This document shows positions 9,870 through 22,150 of a stretch of 64,000 bases of DNA, in pieces. Source of the DNA: Adiantum capillus-veneris (Eukaryota; Streptophyta; Polypodiopsida; Polypodiales; Pteridaceae). The position numbers and the translations under genes are program-made. Under the pieces are notes generated by a model that did not search any database, was not told the DNA's origin, and saw nothing but the letters and a program-made list of their open reading frames with translations. Each line of letters begins with the position of its first letter. Position 1 is the stretch's first letter. The stretch lies in contig CM043951.1 of NCBI GenBank assembly GCA_014529385.2, positions 110,183,969 to 110,247,968 of the forward strand. The letters run 5' to 3'.

Positions 9870-12800
9870 ACACAGTCATTTTTTCCTTATAATCTCCCAT
9901 TGAATAGTGACTCTACACAAGGAAACCTTATCAAAGCAAGGATAGTTTCTGGCATTCCAGACAAAGAATACTAACCAGACTCTCAATGATTGTAAAGAAA
10001 AGTCAATTGCTTCATCAGGAACATAGATAGACCAAATTTCATAGCGTACATAGTCAGTTTCACAGGCATCCATGGCTATACATGTTGAATGATCCTAGTA
10101 ACTTTGACTAGCTGAAAGAGTCTTCGGAGAGCAGTTGCTTGTTCTCCTACTATCATTTGAGTCCGAGGTCCTTTACTGCTGAAAGATTAATCTTCAATGA
10201 TGTCATGCACCCTCTAATCCAAAATTCCTCTAGCAATTTTCATAAGAAGTAAAACTTCTTTCAGTTGAGTTCTAACCTCCTTCATACACCTGTATGTAGG
10301 TCTGTTTCCTAGCAGTAGATCCAGTTCAAGAGCTAAAGAGTGTCGGGTCTGCAGTGGACTTTCACTGCCAATGTGGATTGATTGTCATATCATCAAAAGT
10401 CAGCTTCCACTCAGGTACTCTTTTCAGTAGCTGGATTCTACACGAATGCTCAGGTAATTGACACAGCTCTTGATCATGAAAGGCAGTTGATTTTCAATGC
10501 TGAATAGTTTTTTGGCACCTATATACAGCCTTTGAAAGCGTTCCAGGTCAGAGATAAGTGTCATCTCCAAATACTTCCTAGTAATAGGAGCTTGTTGATG
10601 TCTTAATCTCTTGTTCAGTGTGATGAGATGTAAGGATTGCTACTCATCAGCCTTTAAGGATTCAACCACAGCTTTACCTTTTCCTTTGCCGTCCAGACTG
10701 TGTCGTGATTGGTGTACTAAAGAACCTCCAGTGTTTCCCTTCTATCCACTGCCTTACTGTTGATCATCAGAACGCTGGCCCCTCGATTGCTGGTCTCTGG
10801 CTGGTCATTGTTGCATTCACTTCCCCCTGTGGCAGCTGATCCACCGGCTCCAGATCTTGAGGGTGGGGAAGGAGGAATATCATCATTATCATCAGGTTAT
10901 CTATTGGGTTGTCCTCACCTTCCTCATCCTGCTCTTCTTCCCTCGTAGAATCCTCATCAAGGTCATTTTGCTTATCAATATAATCCATAATGGCTTGATT
11001 TGCTAAAGCGATGTTGTATTCAGAGAGCTTGTCTTGCAAATCACTCTGCATGGTCTCCATAAGTGCCTTCAGATTGTCCATATTCAGAGTGATGTTGCCT
11101 TCTAGAGTCAGAATATCAGCAAGGTTATTATAGATATATCTTTCTGTAAGGAAAGCCTTCAATGCAATGTGGGTTGTCAGCAGCGTGTTGAAGTCTACCC
11201 TCTTCATTCTCTGCATAGTCTAAAATCTTTCAGCATGTCTTATAGCTTCTGTCTTGTCTTCATTTAATTGCCTATTCTCTGTTTTGAGCTTACAAAGCTT
11301 TGCTTTAGCTCCTTAATTGTTCATGATGACCGGTTTTCAACAATACTATGCCTAAGAGATTGTGTCCCGATATTCTTCTGAAGTTTCTGAATCTGTTGAT
11401 GGCTGCTTCTTAGTTCTTCTTTCAGCTTAGACACTTTATCAAGGGAAGCTGATGCATCCATCATCTGTCCCAAGGCATTGACAATGGTGTTCCATGATGA
11501 CTAGATAAGCACAGAGCAACCATCAGCTATTCTTGCCGGGTCAGATTGGACTAACTCATAAACCGTAACAGGAGCCACGTATGGTAATGTTGTCAAATCA
11601 GGTTTTTGAAGAATTAGTTGGCCTTTGAGAGAGGGATGTTGTAACTGCTGCAGTCTATTCTTCTTAGCTATGGATAAAGTCAATTCAGTGAAAGGAATTT
11701 TGTTGGTTTGACTGGTAGTGCTAAGCCCTTTCCCATGCTATTGACCGCCACCAGTTTAGCGCTTGACATTTCTTGCTAGCTTGTTCCAACACTAGAGTTT
11801 TTTTTTCAAGTATGGACGAAGTTTGGCCTACTGAGGACTTTTCAATAGGCAAGGGCTTGACTTGATGCTCCAGTTGCTTCAGTAAAGCACTGCTTTTGGC
11901 CAAAGTAATCTTTGATTTGTTTGAACCACCGGCCACCACCTGTGTGGCCTTCCTCTTCTGTCTAGTTAGAGCCAATCGATTGCCTGGAGCCTCTTCGTCT
12001 GAAGAGAGCTCAACATTGCTAGTGTCTGAAATGGGCTTCAGATTCCAAGCCATCCTTACTTTGTAATTAGATTCTAGAGCAGTTGCTCAGTATAGAAATC
12101 GCCAGACATGCCAAGCTTTGAATGCATTCTGAGATTTCAGCTTGACAGTCTGCTAGAGCACATTATGAGATAAGATCTGAAATAAGTTGGTTTGAGTTGT
12201 AGCATCTAATCTTGTTGCAAGCAACATGGCAAACAGCTTTTCTAGCACATATGTGGGATTGTTCTTCAAGCTAACAGCCTCAGCAACAAACCTGTAGGCT
12301 GAAGGGACATCTAGTCGTATTGATGGAACCCCTTGTGCACTAGCCTTTCATTTCTTCTTGGCTGCTTCATCCTCTTTCAGAGTCGAACTTATCTGTTCTG
12401 CAAACGCTATGGTCGGCTTTGGCTCACTGGGCATTTTGAAAGCATATTAAGCAATGGCTTCGGGAGTTGCTTTGACTTTTACACCATTGACAATAGCACT
12501 ACCGTCCTTGGCAGTAAAAGAATCAAGAACCTGCTTGATGATGGCCATATCAAAATCTATCCTTGTAGCTTGTACCACAACATGCAAATCCCATAGATGC
12601 AGCAACGCTTCGGCCGGCTTAGTAAACACATACCTTTGTATCCTGCTATGTGGGATAAGTGGTAGAGAAGCTTGAAGGGAGTTGATGATTGCTGCATTTT
12701 CATATATGGTATCCTACATCTTCTCCGACATTTTCGTTCTACCCATACACTGTGAGAACAGTAAGTCTGTAGAGGAAAGAAGACTTACTTGTATATTCAA

Positions 12801-12935
12801 AGCCACAGCAAAGTGTGCCGGGTAGGGATAGACAGTGATCGACAGATTCTTCTGTAAAGGAGATTTGTGGTTGTAGTGAAGAATCCTAAGAGCTAGCTTG
12901 GCGATGGCGAGTGTGTAATAGCAGGTAGGCGTCAT
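9870..12935 (-). pseudogene. extra ORF (aORF) downstream of gypsy integrase, degenerate
   Basis: Four open minus-strand segments (12629-12447, 12053-11721, 11683-11501 and 11216-10767) and weaker pieces down to about 9870 lie in line downstream of integrase, in the element's sense. Readable parts include IIKQVLDSFTAKDGSAIVNG followed by VKVKATPEAIA, reminiscent of plant-specific transposon/mobile-domain proteins; an acidic/basic middle (SSDEEAPGN, RQKRKATQV); and a helical region with LMETMQSDLQDKL and an EEEQDEEGED run. I do not recognise a defined family with confidence. Function is unknown; extra ORFs are known in Tat-lineage elements. Confidence 0.45.
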
Positions 12936-13309
12936 GTAGGAGATTTGTGAGGAAGAATACCCACTCGTCTTATTGTTATACGCCTATGCGCCATAAAAGC
13001 TCCACTACTTACCATTCCTAGAGTTTTGTGCACCACCGACGACATGGCATACATGCATTGGCTAATCCTTCCCATGTCCCCTTTAATGATTATCACATGC
13101 ATCCCCACTGGACCTTTTTTCCATAAGAACTAGTACTGACTCTGACATTTTATTGACTCTGCCACTGGCACTATTTTATCACACTAAGACTTTTCTGGCA
13201 TAGTCACTGGTTTTGGTACTGTTTGTACATGGAAGAGGTTTAGAATGGCTGGTTATGAAAGTTCCTGGTCATCAGTACCCAGAATGCCGGTATCTTCTTC
13301 TCTAGAAGT

Positions 13310-14162
13310 TTATTTCTCATTAGAATAATATAGCTTGATCTTGGCCCCATTGTAGACACCTAGCATTAGTAATCGAGATAAATCCTTCAACCTTATTGTG
13401 CCATTGGAAACCACGCAATCAACTTTGTATAGACCAACCCAAGCTATCTTTAAATTTGGTTTCTTAGGTCTTAGTTTGGATTGATAAAGCAAGACCAAGT
13501 CTCCCTTTTGGAATTCCTAACCTTGAGTCTTTGACCATGCCAGTGCTTTCTTCGTTGCTGAACAATCTCCTGTTCCAGCATAGCTCCTTGTCGTAACTCA
13601 TCCAACTGCACTAATTCCTTTTGTCTATGTTTGAGATTTTGATTAAAATCCAGTCCATACTCAACCGCCATTCTGAGAGTGGGAATCACGAATTCAGTAG
13701 GCACTACAACGTTAGTACCATATACCATTCTGAAAGGTGTGATTCTAGTGGTGACTTTGTAAGCTATTTTGTAGGCCCATAGAGCAGTTTTTAGCTTAAG
13801 ATCCCATTGATGTGGTTCCTTCTGAACAATCTTGGTTAAAATATTCTTGATGGTTTTGTTACTGCTCTCTGCCTGACTGTAGCAGCGAGGATAATAAGGA
13901 GTTGACTTTATGTGCTTAGTTGAGAGCATTTCCATCACAATTTCCATAGTATCATAATAAAATGTGTCCCTTGATCATACACAATCTCAACGGGACATCC
14001 ATAGTGGCAGATAATATTTTCAAATAGGAATACGGTAGTGGACTTTGCAGTGTGAGTGACCTTCTTGAACGATCCCATGAAGTCCAAACCCCATTTCATG
14101 AATACTCCCAGTGGTTGAACTGGAGTAAGAGGAGTCATATCAAATGTTGTTGGTCTGTCCAT
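13310..14162 (-). pseudogene. Ty3/gypsy integrase of element 2, frameshifted and internally deleted
   Basis: Catalytic-core landmarks are visible: MKWGLDFMGS (first Asp), FENIICHYGCPVEIVYDQGT (second Asp) and YYPRCYSQAESSNKTI (Glu), then LKTALWAYK, ITPFRMVYG and a C-terminal LLYQSKLRPKKPNLKIAWVG block. About 25-30 residues normally present between the first and second Asp are missing. Two frame changes (near 13935-13947 and 13471-13498) separate three open pieces. The product would not be active. Confidence 0.88.
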
Positions 14163-14297
14163 TCTCTGACATATATCACAAGTTTACAAAAACTTCAAAC
14201 ATCAGATACTAGAGTTTGCCACCACAATCTAGCCTGCAAAATCTTCTTATAAGTAATATCAGTGCAGAAATGTCCTCCAGAATCTCCATCGTGTGCT

Positions 14298-15083
14298 TCA
14301 AAAATAACTTGCATTCTTCCTTCCATTGGCACACCTTCGAAGAACCCCATCTACTCCCAGTCTATAGAGCAATCCTCCTATGATGGTGAACTTCAGACTC
14401 TTAATAATCAGAGCCTTCTTCTGATTCTGAGTCCAGTTTTTTGGGAATCCTCCTTTGGAAAGGACCTGATATACATCATACCATTCTGGATATGTGTTTT
14501 CCTCAGTTGTCAACTGAAACATCTCTACATCTATTGGCTCATCTTGCAAGGATAATTTTGAGTAACCGTCAGTACTTCTGGACAGGAAATCAGCACCGCA
14601 ATGAGATTTATTGGGCTTGTGAAATATGAAAAATTTAAACCCCACCAGGAACATCATTCATCTAATCAATCTTCCTTATATAATAACTTTGTTAATCAAA
14701 AATAATAATGTCTGATGATCCACATAATAATAAAATAGGTTGCCCACTAAATAATGTCAAAACTTGGTGGAACTGAAAACCATTCCTATGGCTTATTTCT
14801 TTGTGGTATTATATCATTGTTCAGCCTGACTGAATCTCTGACTGACAAAATACATTGGATAATCAATCCTCCCTTCTAGTTGAGCCAATATTTCTCCCAT
14901 CGCTAGTCCCAAAGCATCGACATGCACATAGAAAATAGCATCCCAATTCGGTTGTCGGAGTACTGGCTTACGGATAATGGCATTTTTAAGACATTGGAAG
15001 CTCTCCTCACATTCAACAGTCCAATTGAACTTGCTCGTTTTCTTGGGGAGCTCATATAAAGCTAATGCCTTGGAAGCAAACAT
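14298..15083 (-). pseudogene. gypsy RNase H and start of integrase zinc-binding region
   Basis: The minus strand reads the connection/RNase H region: KFNWTVECEESFQCLKNAI, KPVLRQPNWDAIF, VHVDALGLAMGEILAQLEG, YPMYFVSQRFSQAEQ. After a break it reads FIFHKPNKSHCGADFLSR and then GGLLYRLGVDGVLRRC, the usual entry to the integrase zinc finger. RNase H degrades the RNA strand of the replication hybrid. AT-rich sequence (14660-14810) and stops interrupt it. Confidence 0.87.
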
Positions 15084-15283
15084 ATGAATAAATCTTCTAT
15101 AAAAAACTGATATATCGCAAGAATGAACTTAACTCTGATGTTGTGCGGGGTGCCTTGGCCTGCTGGACACACTAGATCTTATCATTGGGCCATCTCTATG
15201 CCATTCCTGAACACTATATGTCCCAGTAGTTGTCCCTTCCAGACCACGAAAATATATTTGAATGGATTCAAACAGATCCTCTT

Positions 15284-16138
15284 CTACTTATACCACTGAA
15301 AAACCATTTCCAAAAAGAGAAAATTCTTCTCCTTAGTTGACAATACAATGAAGTTATCCATAAATATGGCAAAAAATTGGTACAAGAATTCACTAAATAT
15401 CTCCATCATACATCGAACATTGTTGGAGCATTGCAAAGACCACATGGCATGACCAAACACATGAATGCACCCCATTCAGTAATAAAAGTGATTTTACTCT
15501 AATCTTCACGAGGAATATTTAGCTGATTATAACCACTATAGCCATCCATAAAGCTATACATCTCATGGCCTGCAATCTCATCCAGAAGCATATCCGTAAA
15601 CAGAAAAGGATCTTTAATGGTTTGAGCATTCAGCTTTCAATAATCCAAACAAACTCTGAGCTTTCCATTCTTCTTGGACACTACCGCAATAGGGAATAGC
15701 CTGTCACTACTGGGGACTTCTGTGATGAATCCAAGCTTCAGAACGTTGTGAATTCCTTCTTTGACCTTTTTAGCATAATTTGGATTTATTATATAGCGTA
15801 CACACTGGTCTGGCATCCGACTTCAAAGGTATTCTATGTTGACAGACCTCTAGATCTACACCTTTTAGATCGGTATGTTCCCATGCGAATATGTCCTTGT
15901 ACTTCTGGAACATGAGTCGGGCTTTTTCTTTCAGTCTTGGGTTTAGATGCTTGTTTACTTTGATCAATCTAGAGCTTCCCTCAGAACCTAGGTTCCATTC
16001 TTCAATTTCCTGATCATCTGGAAGAAACCAATTAGGCCCACCTCCCTTCCTTTTAGTTGACTTCTCAGTATAACCCCAAGACAAACCTTTTAGTTTTGAG
16101 CTGTTATTCTGAACTTTAGCAACTTCTTCATAGTGCAC
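15284..16138 (-). pseudogene. gypsy reverse transcriptase, active-site mutated
   Basis: The 5' part reads KYKDIFAWEHTDLKGVD and VCQHRIPLKSDARPV, the approach to the RT fingers. The 3' part reads GHAMWSLQCSNNVRCMMEIF, then FLYQFFAIFMDNFIVLST. The catalytic box, normally two adjacent Asp, reads F-M-D-N (codons near 15350-15361), so the second Asp is Asn through one G-to-A change. Further stops and frame breaks lie at 15475-15770. Confidence 0.88.
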
Positions 16139-16485
16139 TCCTTCAGTGACCGCTGGTTTACTAGAATCTTAGAATTCTTCTTTGGAGGCAACTGGTTTCT
16201 TTGGTCGTTCTCCACGATTCAGTTAAGTGAACTGATTTGGAAATTGCTTCCTTTGCTTTTTAGCCTAATCTTTGTCAAATAATACTACATTTAGGTCTAT
16301 CTCGGCTAACAAAAAAATATTCATTGCTGTCAGCATCCTCTCAATCTTCTTTACCCCATACTTCTGGCAAATCTCTTCTGGTTGCACTCCCCTCCTCCAG
16401 CTTTTGGTATTGTTTGTCTGGATCTGAATTCTTCTACTGGTGCCCTGTATTGTCAAATTTTGATTGGCATAGTCATGAATAGGCT

Positions 16486-16740
16486 GTGCCGTTCATAGCC
16501 ATAGGCATCCCAATAGCATCCCATATGCGCCTTGCACATACAGTACTAGGAAGTGGTCTTGGACTTTTCTTTTCCCACCCTTATCTGCATACTTTTGATC
16601 ATCCCGGTTGCCTGCACAACTCTGTGATTGGCCATCCGAACCTTAAAGGGTGCTGGTTTCAAGTTTGTGATACCCATTCTTCGTTGAAGGTGTGTCCTCA
16701 GGATGTTTACGCCTGCCCCTCCATCCAGTATGACACCTGA
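16486..16740 (-). pseudogene. gypsy aspartic protease relic
   Basis: The minus strand near 16697-16731 reads VILDGGAGVNIL, the active-site loop of Tat-like gypsy proteases. A PAPFKVRMANHRVVQ-type stretch and MQIRVGKEKSKTT follow. The enzyme would cut the gag-pol polyprotein. A stop follows and the frame is lost before the RT. Confidence 0.72.
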
Positions 16741-16776
16741 TAGCGGTTCCCATTGTTTCCTAATTTTGTAGTCTAC

Positions 16777-18950
16777 CTAAATCACAGGCACTTCATCATC
16801 TCTAACAATAGCAAGGTCAATTGCTCTAGCATCGGATTCAGCCTTTCTTCGTTGTCTAATGAATTTTGTTGCTTCAGGCAAAGTTTTTCTGATGTCTTCT
16901 AATTCAACTGTTAGTTTCTGAATTCTTTCACAGATTTTTACATGAATTTTTTCTCTCTCTTGATCATAGTTATTATGAGAACTTGAGTAATCAGGACTAT
17001 CTTCACAGTGCCAATCCTTTGTTTTGGTGTCTGCTTTGCCCACTTCTTTGTTTCCCATTGCAGCTAGATCTGATTTAATGTTTCCTAGATCTTCCACTAG
17101 TCCTTGGATTGCAACGAGCATACTCTCAAAAATCCTAGATCCTGACTGATTTGGTTGTCTTTTCTCAAAAGACTGGGCTGGTATCTTCTGAATGACCCGA
17201 GCATCAAAACTTTCTGGCTGCTCTGGTAGCTTCTTGGCTAGATCTTTTGTGATCTTAGCCACCAGTTCTCTTTGCTCCTACCATTCATCGACTACCTTCT
17301 CTTTGCCCTTTGCCTTCCATACCTCTCTCTGTTGAGCCCGTTTATTAGTTTCAGGACTAACTGGTTTTACCGGCTCATATGGGATTTCCTCAATGACTAC
17401 CCCTTTACTAGTGTAACTGATCGTACTAAAACTAGCTATGGGGCTTTCGCCTCAGTAGCCGTAGTGCTAGGTGCCTCTAGACACTGAGCCGCAAATTGCC
17501 CATATATACTTGCCACAAGTATAACAATTAAACCTTCGATTTTGAAAACTACCACGACCCCAGCCTCGGCCAGTACCTCCCTAGTATGTGCCGCACCCAG
17601 TCCAGTGCCATTGGTACCTGTTTTCTCTTCTTGGGGTACAGTGGTTGTCTTTGCCTTAGCTGGTTCAGCATTGGTAAATGCCACTAGAGACAAATCCTTT
17701 CCCTTCTTGAAGTGATGAATTCAAATTCCACAATTGTTCCATAAATGACCATACACATTGCACTAGATACATTGTGGACATTCATTAGAAACATGATCTT
17801 TAGATTTGCACCTTGAGCACCAAGTCACTCCATTCTCCTTAGTGATTGTCTGGTCTGGATGATTTCAGCAATCTGCCAAGCCATTTCATCAATATTTCTG
17901 GACCAAGACCCCGTCTTAGCCTTGTCCTTGCTCTTTTCGTAGGAGCTGCTGTCAGAGCTGTTGGAGGTCTCACTAGAATCAGAATTCTTAGTGGAAAAAC
18001 TACTACTGTTGGACCTCCTCTTCTTGTGACTTCTCCCCTTCTTAGCTTGATGTTCAAGATTTAGATCTCTTTGCACCAAATCATTAAATTTCTTTGTTGG
18101 TGCAGGTACCTCCTGTTCTTTGAGCTTCTTACTACGGAACCCATTTATAAACCATGCATGTAGCCTCTTTTCTGATGGTGGCTCCTGCAACTGCCTGGTT
18201 AACTCCTTGATCTTCTCTACATAACTTCGTGGTGACAACTTTCCTTTTCTAATCTTATCTAGCTCACAGAGGATGTCCTCATTCCCCCTGTTGTATGAAT
18301 ACTCCAGTCTGAAATCCTTGAGTAGTTTGTTGTATGATCTGAGTTGGCAAGCTAGGTAATGGTAATACCATTTCCTTGCTACATCTTTCAGTGTCTGAGG
18401 AAAGTATTCTCCCCAGTCTCATCTTCATCAATATTCTTCAACTCAACATACTGTTAAAAAGCTTGAATATGAACATATGGATCATCTTTCTTCCCTCCTT
18501 TGAACACTGGGAAAGAAATATTCAATGAAAGAGTATAATCATGCCGATCGGTCTCGTCTCTACTTCGTCTAATCTTGGGAGCCTGACTTCGTCTTGAAGA
18601 CTTCTTGTAGTGATCTGTGTCAACATCCCAGTCAACTCCTTATTCAGTTTCAGTCATTTTCTCTTCTCTGGCTTTCCTGTTGGAACTGTGACGACTGCCC
18701 TTGGCCTCAACTGCCTTGTGTATGGACCGCGAACTCCTGGTTTTTCATTCTTCCCGCTTAGTCCTTCTACTCCTGGAATGACTAGAGTGCTAAGAGTCCC
18801 TAGCCTCTTCAGCATGACTGTGCTCCTCCTAAGCCTGAATCTCACTCTTAGGTCCTTTTGGGATCAGAATCTCTTTCTGCTACCTCAGGAATAGGGTCAA
18901 CGCAGGTGGAATCAGTGCCTAACCGGGTTGTTCGTTTGCGACTACGGGTG
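16777..18950 (-). pseudogene. gypsy element 2 gag, broken
   Basis: Several open minus-strand pieces lie between the primer-binding site and the protease. At 18238-17825 the frame reads EPPSEKRLHAWFINGFRSKK, a gag capsid signature, then a basic, Ser-rich stretch. At about 17815-17775 a complete CCHC zinc knuckle (CSRCKSKDHVSNEC) is followed by a second knuckle-like C-N-V-Y-G-H...N-N-C broken by a stop. A third, mutated one (NCYTCGKY) lies near 17520. At 17262-16777 is a long charged segment resembling the gag-PR linker. An ATG-led start near 18950 runs into a stop after about ten codons. Confidence 0.75.
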
Positions 18951-19014
18951 GCATGTGTACAACAACTGAAAATTCTAACTGGACGATAAGAGTTTTTTGG
19001 TCGAAGAGCGAACA

Positions 19015-19039
19015 GCTCTAACCACCGTGATCGCCAAAA
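19015..19039 (-). other. candidate primer-binding site of gypsy element 2
   Basis: The minus strand reads TTTTGGCGATCACGGTGG, resembling the TGGCGCC-type primer-binding sites of Tat/Athila elements. It is placed between the TATA-bearing LTR and gag, as expected. Confidence 0.4.
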
Positions 19040-19620
19040 TGGAATTGGAGCTGGTCTCTTCAGACAGTTGATTCCAGTGTTAGAATTTAGAGCTACTGGT
19101 TATGTCATCAATTCAGCTAGTGAGATTGGAACAAAGTACTAGACTGAAATAGAAAACTGAATTGGAATGTTATACTCAACGAGAGACATAACTAAAAGAC
19201 TGGAAAGAGTATTTGCAGATTCAGATTAATAGCTCAAGGATAACGAGTACATTGTATAATGGATTTAAGCTTAGATGGTTACAGAAGCAATGATTACAGG
19301 GTGAAACTATAGGCGAAGAACTCGTGAACCTGAAAGTGCTTAGAAATATAAAGCCAAAAGACCAAAAGTCAAAAAGCTAAGAATCCAAGAAGGCCAATTA
19401 CAATGTAGTGGGTCCTATTTATAGCTCCCAAGAGTTACTGCAGTAACTGGCTGTGATAATTACTGCTAGTGTGACTGCTCTCAATGTTCGGGCTTCTAAG
19501 GGGTAGTTCCCGCCTGCTGGTACTGTCCTCGCCTTCTACAATGTACCGTGTTCTTGAAGAAATCTTTAAACTTGGGATCCAATTTTGTACCCTAGTTGTG
19601 TGTAAATTCTAGAGTAGCCT
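19040..19620 (-). repeat. 5' LTR of gypsy element 2 (upper limit uncertain)
   Basis: This non-coding stretch lies upstream of gag. A clear TATA box on the minus strand (CTATAAATAGG, 19414-19424) fits a U3/R promoter driving minus-strand transcription into gag. No second copy was found in the window, so the outer limit is a guess. Confidence 0.45.
19414..19424 (-). promoter_or_regulatory. TATA box in gypsy element 2 LTR
   Basis: The minus strand reads CTATAAATAGG, a strong plant TATA box, in the sense of the element's coding regions and about 375 bases before the candidate primer-binding site. Confidence 0.55.
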
Positions 19621-21049
19621 TATACTTGAAAATCCATATAGCTTGCTTAACCGGCTCATCTAGAGCAGCAACTATATTCTCAAATCCAAGAGAGTACAAA
19701 TTGAACTTCATTTTTGGAAAATCGAATCTAATAAATAACTTGATTCTTGAAATGCAAGAATATCTTACCCATTTGATAACCTACATTTAGTTGTGGAAGC
19801 ATAGGAATATTCATTAGGGGAGAAGAGATGCACATGGAGGTTGTCAAATATAGTCTATTGGAGAAAGACAATTTCATGAGGAGTCCACTATGTAAAACTT
19901 TCATATAGCACATGCAAACATGAGGTATTTAAATAATCTCTTACCTGTATATTTTCAAGTATTATGTGTATTCCTTATGTATACATTTTGTTAAATACAC
20001 TAGCCCTTATGTATGAAATTTTCACTTTCTCAATTAAAAAACCCTTTATATAAGTACATTATTTTGTAAATATACATAATTATAAATCCCTTATTTTGTT
20101 CGCATTTGCTATCTTACATATTTCCTGGTGGACGTCTCGGGGACAATTTTAGATGGATATAAAGCCAAACGTTCTTGTCTTCATAATCTTGCTTACAACT
20201 TATAATCATCATGAAAGTTTGGTTGAAGAGGGTCAAAGGCACATTGATATTGTCATCTCTCTCTAGTCCATTAGGTCTTCTATAGAACACTTGGCTTGCT
20301 TGATTGACATTTTCCGTCATTCAAGGCTCTTAGGTAGTGTATTTAATGTGATTGAGAGAGCTACTCATAAAGCCTTTCTTCTATTATGGCTAACTTTCAA
20401 CTTTTGTTGGGATGCTTGCCAAAGTTGTCTAAATATAGAGCTTGATAGGCTGATCATTGATTTTATTGTGTAGTTAGATGCAAATCTTAAGCAACGTATG
20501 CCAACAACTCCATATACATTGCTCATATTGAGGAAAAATATTATATATATTGAATTATGAACATTTAACTAACCTTGAAACCTCTCATTATTAGCTTCCC
20601 TTTTTATTATACAAGATTCATACTTTCATTCTAGTGATTTGAAACTCATTCCTACCTTCAAAAGATATGATGGTAGGTGCCTATAATCCTTTGACTTTGG
20701 ACAGTCATAAAACTCAACAAGGTATAATAATTTTGACTTATTATGTTATACCATTCTAGAGGTTAAGACACATTGTTATTATTTTTACGTAGTTAAATGA
20801 CCTGTATTCATTTACCTTAAACAGGATGGTACCTCTTTTAATTTCATGCTCAATTATTAACACCTTTTGAAATTGTTAACTATACTTTAGTATAAGTTTG
20901 ATACTAGTAGTCCTCTTCTACTCGTATCTCTCTCCACGCACACATTTGTACATGTAATTTTAGATGCAACATATCCTTCACTTAATTTGGGGATGATCGT
21001 CAATATCTGGTACATCCTTCAACATCAAATATATCCTAATTTGGTACCA
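19621..21049. other. AT-rich stretch, no gene recognised
   Basis: Only short frames occur. The best is a 68-codon minus-strand frame at 20114-20320 (reads LERDDNINVPLTLFNQTF) without a recognisable family. No repeat termini were identified. Confidence 0.4.
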
Positions 21050-21508
21050 AGTAAATGTTTTGTACATTTTATGCCTTGTCTAGTCCATTGGTCCTGTGCA
21101 CACGAATTTGCCGATTTAGGCAGTGTGTAAAGACACATCCAGGTGTAAATTTGTCGATTTTAGCAACACCGGGATGTGTCTTTAGGTAGTATACCAAAAA
21201 ATTACAGATTCACTATTTTAAATAATACTAAACGCAGATTCGCCGATCTAGGTAGCAAGTCTCATTCATGTAGATTTGCCGGTTGAGGCAACACCGATCA
21301 CAAAATCATGCTGCAGTCTGACCACCACTGTTTTTAGTATGATTTGTTACTTGGGTATATGATGAAAGTGATTGGAATTTAGAATTATATTTGAACTTGG
21401 ATTTGGACTTAGTATATGATGATTTTTTGTTGCGACAGTGTTTATGAAATTGGACTTGAGACTTTTTTATTGAATGATGAGTGTGACCAATGATATCTTG
21501 ATTCATTA
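21050..21508 (+). repeat. dispersed repeat with iterated GCCGATTTAGGCA motif, copy A
   Basis: It aligns with 42914-43430 from AGTAAAT...TTGTCTAGTCCATTGG to GATGAGTGTGACCAATGATATC. Inside, a motif of the form GATTCGCCGATTTAGGCAACACC is iterated in degenerate form (about 21104, 21147, 21236 and 21270). The ends show no clear TIR, and the class is unknown. Confidence 0.7.
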
Positions 21509-21780
21509 GGGTGTAACATATAGTGCTTATTCAATTGGTATGGGATACTAGAATAGGTAGTATGTGGATGATGACATGCATAAACAATGTTACTTAAGTT
21601 TATTTTGTTTTCAATATGGAATAATTTTGCGACAAAATACTAACCATTGTTTTCGACAAGCATAGTTTGCAGATTCTTATCTTCGCAATTGAGGACATAT
21701 GCTTTCATTTGGTGAAATTTGGACTCACAAAGGGGCCCTTTAAGGAATTTGGCTTTACCTCGCTACCAAAACGGGAGCAT

Positions 21781-22150
21781 CACTACAAGAGGTCACTTGA
21801 ATTCCGGCGCCACATTACCGGCGTCACTGGCGGGCGTCGGCATATGTGTGTGTATTTATGGAGGGAGCCAAGTTCTTTTTTTTAATTTGATTTTCAAAAT
21901 TCCGATGCCTATTTTGGCAGGTGTTCTGACGCCAGTGCGAATGCGCATTGCGACGCCCCTTCCGTTGGCTGTTCCGATGCCTATACTGACAGTTGTATCG
22001 TCGGTACCTGCAAAAACCAAAACCGCAGGCTTTCTCTGCACATTTCTACTAATTTTTGCGCCACATCTCAAGATCTCCTCTTCACCCTCTCTCACAGATC
22101 TGTTGCGATACACGCCATCGAAGGTGCTAATTTTGCTTGTGGGTTAGCGC
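21781..22150 (+). repeat. CACTA 5' subterminal region
   Basis: After the terminal repeat this stretch carries many short GACGCC / CCGATGCC / GGCGTC motifs in both directions (for example 21804-21845 and 21901-21985). The 3' end (30640-30890) has the related CGTCGG/CGACGC motifs. Subterminal repeats of this type are the known binding sites of TNPA-like proteins. A possible leader intron with good GT...AG borders follows at 22162-22249. Confidence 0.65.

Larger units (their letters stand above)
9870..19620 (-). mobile_element. Ty3/gypsy retrotransposon 2 (Tat-like) with extra ORF, degenerate
   Basis: On the minus strand the order is LTR with TATA box (19414-19424), primer-binding site (19015-19039), gag (about 18950-16777), protease (16740-16486), RT (16138-15284), RNase H (15083-14298), integrase (14162-13310) and an extra ORF region (12935-9870). 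That order (PR-RT-RH-INT) defines Ty3/gypsy. The ILDGGAGVNIL protease motif and the absence of a chromodomain fit a non-chromovirus, Tat-like lineage. Coding is broken throughout. The 3' LTR was not found, so the lower limit is where coding-like sequence fades. Confidence 0.75.

Noticed and set aside
12750..12788. Intron in the extra ORF of gypsy element 2 (GTAAGT...CTCACAG on the minus strand)
   Set aside because: The borders look good but the length would be only 39 bases, below known plant intron minima.
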